Of a DNA stretch of 8,399 nt, positions 5,509-8,399 are shown piece by piece; the stretch's first letter is position 1, and every line of letters begins with the position of its first letter. A program made the translations under genes and the position numbers. The stretch is from the NCBI GenBank assembly GCA_024696565.1, contig JAILGR010000009.1, forward strand, positions 1 to 8,399, given 5' to 3'. Origin of the DNA: Acholeplasmatales bacterium. GTDB taxonomy: Bacteria > Bacillota_I > Bacilli_A > Acholeplasmatales > Anaeroplasmataceae. Under the pieces are notes generated by a model. The model ran no database searches and was not told the origin of the DNA. It was given only the letters and a program-made list of their open reading frames with translations.

Positions 5509-5527
5509 TAGTTAACGGGGTTAACTA
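5509..5527. promoter_or_regulatory. Downstream MarR operator candidate (O2), perfect dyad
   Basis: TAGTTAAC-GGG-GTTAACTA is a perfect inverted repeat with 8-bp arms and a 3-bp centre. It begins at the predicted transcription start and ends just before the ribosome site (GAGGTG, 5530-5535). Its centre is 46 bp from that of O1. The repeated half-site TAGTTAAC appears here and in O1, beside a MarR gene, which is the classic layout for autorepression. Confidence 0.85.
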
Positions 5528-5539
5528 TCGAGGTGTATT

Positions 5540-5980
5540 ATGGAAAATAGAGAGAAGGCAATCTTGTATTTGACAAAACTTAGAGATTGCAAATTGAATG
5601 AATTAAAAGATCCTTTTTTAGGAAGGGATTATGGACTTGCATTTGTTCTTACATATTTGACTTGCTCAAATGAAAATGTTACAGCTAAATTATTATCTGA
5701 AAAGATGAGTGTTTCAATGGCTAGAATGACTACTTTAATTCAAAAATTAGAAGAAAGAGGGCTTATTTATAGGGAGGCTTCTAAAGAGGATGGTAGAGTG
5801 TCATTATTATATTTAACTGATAAAGGAAAACAAGAAGGTAATAGAATCGTTGAAACATCTATTGGTATAGCGGAAAAAATAATTGATAAATTAGGAGCTA
5901 ATACAGTTGAAGAGTTTTTAAATACAATTTATCGAATTAAAGAAATTGTAGATGAGAGTTGTGGAGGTAAGTTATGCTAA
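5540..5980 (+). CDS. MarR-family winged-helix transcriptional regulator
   Basis: This is a dimeric DNA-binding repressor, probably of its own operon. The 146-residue length is typical. The winged-helix region spans about 32-98: helices around VTAKLLSEKM (47-56), recognition helix SVSMARMTTLIQKLEERG (57-74), and a wing EDGRVSLLYLTDKG (83-96) with the family's D-x-R and L-T-x-x-G pattern. Flanking helices should form the dimer interface. There are four cysteines (17, 42, 141, 146), two in a C-terminal CGGKLC, and no histidine at all. A thiol-based signal is possible but unproven, and an AdcR-like zinc site is unlikely. GAGGTG (5530-5535) lies 4 nt before the ATG. The stop overlaps the following transporter start by 7 nt, so the transporter is the obvious target. 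The inducing ligand cannot be read from sequence. Confidence 0.93.
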   Translation: MENREKAILYLTKLRDCKLNELKDPFLGRDYGLAFVLTYLTCSNENVTAKLLSEKMSVSMARMTTLIQKLEERGLIYREASKEDGRVSLLYLTDKGKQEGNRIVETSIGIAEKIIDKLGANTVEEFLNTIYRIKEIVDESCGGKLC

Positions 5981-8399
5981 GATTAGAAAATATTAAAAAG
6001 AATTATTATGTAGCTGATACTACTGTTGAAGCACTAAAAGGCATAAACTTAAATTTTAGGAAAAGTGAATTTGTTTCCATATTAGGGCCTTCTGGTTGTG
6101 GTAAGACTACACTTTTAAATATCATTGGTGGTCTTGATCAATATACTAGTGGTGATTTAGTTATTAATGGTAGAAGTACTAAAGAATTTACAAGCCATGA
6201 TTGGGATGTATATAGAAACCATCGTATTGGTTTTATTTTCCAAAGTTATAATTTAATACCTCACCAAACTGTTTTAGGTAATGTTGAATTAGCATTAACT
6301 ATCGCTGGTATATCTAAAGGTGAAAGAATAGCTAGAGCTAAAAAGGCATTAGATAGGGTTGGTCTAGCAAATCAATATTATAAAAGACCTAATCAATTGT
6401 CTGGTGGTCAGTGCCAAAGAGTGGCTATTGCTAGAGCTTTAGTTAATGAACCAGAAATTTTACTTGCAGATGAACCAACAGGAGCTCTTGATACTGAAAC
6501 ATCTATTCAAATAATGGATTTGATTAAAGAAATTGCTTCTGAAAGATTGGTTATCATGGTTACTCATAACCCAGATTTAGCAAACAAATATTCAACTAGA
6601 ATTGTTAAATGTTTGGATGGCTTAGTATTAGAAGACTCTAATCCTTTTACTAAAGAGGATGAAGAACATGAAAGAGATGTAGTTGAAGAAGTTAGTGCTG
6701 AGAAAGTTAAGAAAGAAAAGGCTAAGATGAGCCTATTTACTTCATTTAAATTATCAGCTAGAAATTTATATTCTAAATTTAAAAGAACATTTATGGTTGC
6801 TTTAGCTGGATGTATTGGTATCGTTGGTGTATCTACAGTTCTTGCTGTTTCAAATGGTGTTCAAAATTATATTGCTGATATGGAAAATGATATGTTATCA
6901 GGAAATCCTGTTTATATTTCATCTTCATCTTTGGATTATACAACCTTATTAAATGGTGGTTTAACTACTGGAACAACTGATATAAATCCTGATAATGATA
7001 CATCAAAAGTATATATTTCTTCATTAATTAAAACTTTAGCTAATATGAATGGTGTAACTAACACTAATGAAATAACTAAAGAATATATGGATTTCTTGAA
7101 AAAAATGCCTAAAGATGCTACTGCCTTAATTCAATATGATTATGGCTATAAGATAGCCCCAAATATTTATACAGGCTTTAAAACAAGTGATGGTAAAACT
7201 CATCAAATGAGTATTTCAGCTATTCAAGCTACTTATGCATCAGTATTGAAGAACGTTGAAGAGTTTAAAGATTATGCGGCAATGATTGATTCAGTTACAG
7301 TTATGACTGAAGCTCCTTCTGATAGTGATTATATTTTAAGTCAATATGATGTAATTTATATGGAAGAAGGATTAGTATTTGAAGATATTATTAAAGATAA
7401 ATCAGCATTAATAGCGGTTACATCAAAAAATAGTAATACTCTAAACGATTTAGAATTAGCTGAATATGGTTATTTTTCACAAGAACAATTCTTAAATTAT
7501 GCTTATAGAGTTGGTGGTTCTAGCTTATATACAGATAACCCTATTTTAGATATTCCTGAAGCTATTAGTTATGAGACTATTGCCAATAAAAAGTTTACAT
7601 GGTATCCAAATGATACTGTATATACTAGAAATGGTTCTGATGATGAACTTGGAGATAAGTTTTATGCATCTGCTTATTCTGATGGTTCATTAAATAATGA
7701 AACAGATCCTAAATATGATAATTATAAAAGAGCAGCTTTTAGCTTAAATGATTCTGTTGAATTAAATGTTAAATGTGTTTTAAAACTTAAGAAAGAATTA
7801 TCTTATGGTTGTTTAGTTTCTGGCGGTTTATATTACACAGAAGAATTATCTAAATATGCTAAAGAAATAAATGAGAATTCTACTATTGTAGAGTCTGCAA
7901 AGGATAATGGTGATGCATTATATAATATTGAATTAGGATATAATTTCCGTTTTGATGGTAATTCAGCTAATACTTTAGAAACATCATATTTATCATCTTC
8001 AAGTTCTTCAATTATGAGTTATATTTCTCAATTCTTAGGAGCTAAATCTAGTAAGAAGCAAATTCAAAGTTATTCTTTAGCTGCATTAGGAGGAGAAGAA
8101 TATCCTGAAAGAGTATTATTCTATTGTAATGATTTTGACCAAAAGAAGAAACTAACTGATTATTTAGATAAATGGAATAATGAAATCGTTAAAAAATCTT
8201 ATAAGAAAAATGATAAAGGTTTTTATATAGGCCATTATACAGATGAAAATGGCAACAATGTAGAATCAAATTATTTTTATGATTCCCTATCAGATACATA
8301 TTATTACGTTTCTGTTTCTGATTTAGGGTATGCCCTAGATTATAATGGAAATCAATATAAGATGGAAGTTGATGATGAGACTAAGGATGCAACGTTCTA
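5974..8399 (+). CDS. Fused ABC ATPase-permease, MacB/FtsX (type VII) class, partial
   Basis: The frame is open from the ATG at 5974 to the right edge, giving 808 residues with no stop. The N-terminal ATPase (about 1-220) is of the MacB/LolD class: Walker A GPSGCGKT (38-45), Q-loop FIFQSYNLIPHQTV, signature LSGGQCQRVAIARAL (142-156), Walker B ILLADEPTGALD (162-173) and H-loop histidine 198. A charged linker (about 222-252, rich in E and K) leads to an amphipathic stretch (FKLSARNLYSKFKRT) and transmembrane helix 1 at about 273-293. From about 297 to the edge lies a hydrophilic domain of more than 500 residues, which should be extracytoplasmic. The remaining helices of an FtsX-type permease should lie beyond the window. 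Such proteins use ATP for mechanical work on export, lipoprotein or envelope-stress substrates rather than passing solute through a channel. GGAGG (5963-5967) lies 6 nt before the ATG, inside marR, so translation is coupled to the regulator. The substrate is unknown; peptide or drug resistance is a guess. Confidence 0.9.
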   Translation, partial: MLRLENIKKNYYVADTTVEALKGINLNFRKSEFVSILGPSGCGKTTLLNIIGGLDQYTSGDLVINGRSTKEFTSHDWDVYRNHRIGFIFQSYNLIPHQTVLGNVELALTIAGISKGERIARAKKALDRVGLANQYYKRPNQLSGGQCQRVAIARALVNEPEILLADEPTGALDTETSIQIMDLIKEIASERLVIMVTHNPDLANKYSTRIVKCLDGLVLEDSNPFTKEDEEHERDVVEEVSAEKVKKEKAKMSLFTSFKLSARNLYSKFKRTFMVALAGCIGIVGVSTVLAVSNGVQNYIADMENDMLSGNPVYISSSSLDYTTLLNGGLTTGTTDINPDNDTSKVYISSLIKTLANMNGVTNTNEITKEYMDFLKKMPKDATALIQYDYGYKIAPNIYTGFKTSDGKTHQMSISAIQATYASVLKNVEEFKDYAAMIDSVTVMTEAPSDSDYILSQYDVIYMEEGLVFEDIIKDKSALIAVTSKNSNTLNDLELAEYGYFSQEQFLNYAYRVGGSSLYTDNPILDIPEAISYETIANKKFTWYPNDTVYTRNGSDDELGDKFYASAYSDGSLNNETDPKYDNYKRAAFSLNDSVELNVKCVLKLKKELSYGCLVSGGLYYTEELSKYAKEINENSTIVESAKDNGDALYNIELGYNFRFDGNSANTLETSYLSSSSSSIMSYISQFLGAKSSKKQIQSYSLAALGGEEYPERVLFYCNDFDQKKKLTDYLDKWNNEIVKKSYKKNDKGFYIGHYTDENGNNVESNYFYDSLSDTYYYVSVSDLGYALDYNGNQYKMEVDDETKDATF

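Noticed and set aside
5540..5980. Identity as AdcR-type zinc regulator because of the TTAAC/GTTAA half-sites
   Set aside because: The protein contains no histidine, so it cannot form the AdcR zinc sites, and the operator spacing is 3 rather than 2 bp.
1..8399. Mobile elements, CRISPR, phage or defence system
   Set aside because: I saw no transposase, integrase, direct-repeat array, attachment-like repeat or toxin-antitoxin pair. Base and codon use look uniform by eye across the window.

Overview
The window is an AT-rich chromosomal segment of a low-GC Gram-positive bacterium (Bacillota). AGA and TTA codons dominate, Shine-Dalgarno sites are strong (AGGAGG type), and the promoters are near-consensus sigma-A promoters with TATAAT boxes. 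TGA appears to be read as stop, because every family-length gene stays open without needing TGA as tryptophan. A Mycoplasma/Spiroplasma-type code is therefore unlikely. The protein set fits Bacilli in the broad sense, such as Erysipelotrichia or Acholeplasma/RF39-like relatives, but the exact taxon cannot be fixed from sequence alone.

Layout. Positions 1-670 (minus) hold the 5' part of an unrecognised membrane protein gene that runs off the left edge. Positions 764-1366 (minus) hold monocistronic rpsD (ribosomal protein S4), with a consensus promoter, a structured leader of about 170 nt that is probably the S4 autoregulatory element, and an intrinsic terminator. A divergent intergenic region of about 300 bp separates it from thiI (1662-2903, plus; tRNA 4-thiouridine synthesis). 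Next come an RDD-family membrane protein (2983-3642) and, overlapping its end, a small protein with a PucR/CdaR-type C-terminal HTH (3617-4168). An orphan sugar-importer ATPase of the MsmK/UgpC/MalK family (4265-5425) follows, with its own promoter and a cre-like site. The last unit is a MarR regulator (5540-5980), overlapping by 7 nt a MacB-type fused ATPase-permease (from 5974, cut by the right edge).

How it fits together. The left half is housekeeping: ribosome assembly and tRNA modification, arranged divergently around an AT-rich palindrome. The middle suggests carbon-source control, with a shared sugar-importer ATPase, a CcpA-type candidate operator and a neighbouring PucR-type DNA-binding protein. 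The right end looks like a self-regulated efflux or stress module. Two near-identical 19-bp palindromes flank the MarR promoter, one over the -35 box and one over the transcription start, and the regulator is translationally coupled to a transporter with a very large extracytoplasmic domain.

No tRNA, rRNA, CRISPR array, insertion sequence, phage gene or origin was seen. I do not see a clearly new system. The best leads are the MarR double operator with its transporter, the rpsD leader with mutually exclusive pairings, and the cre-like control of the orphan ATPase.
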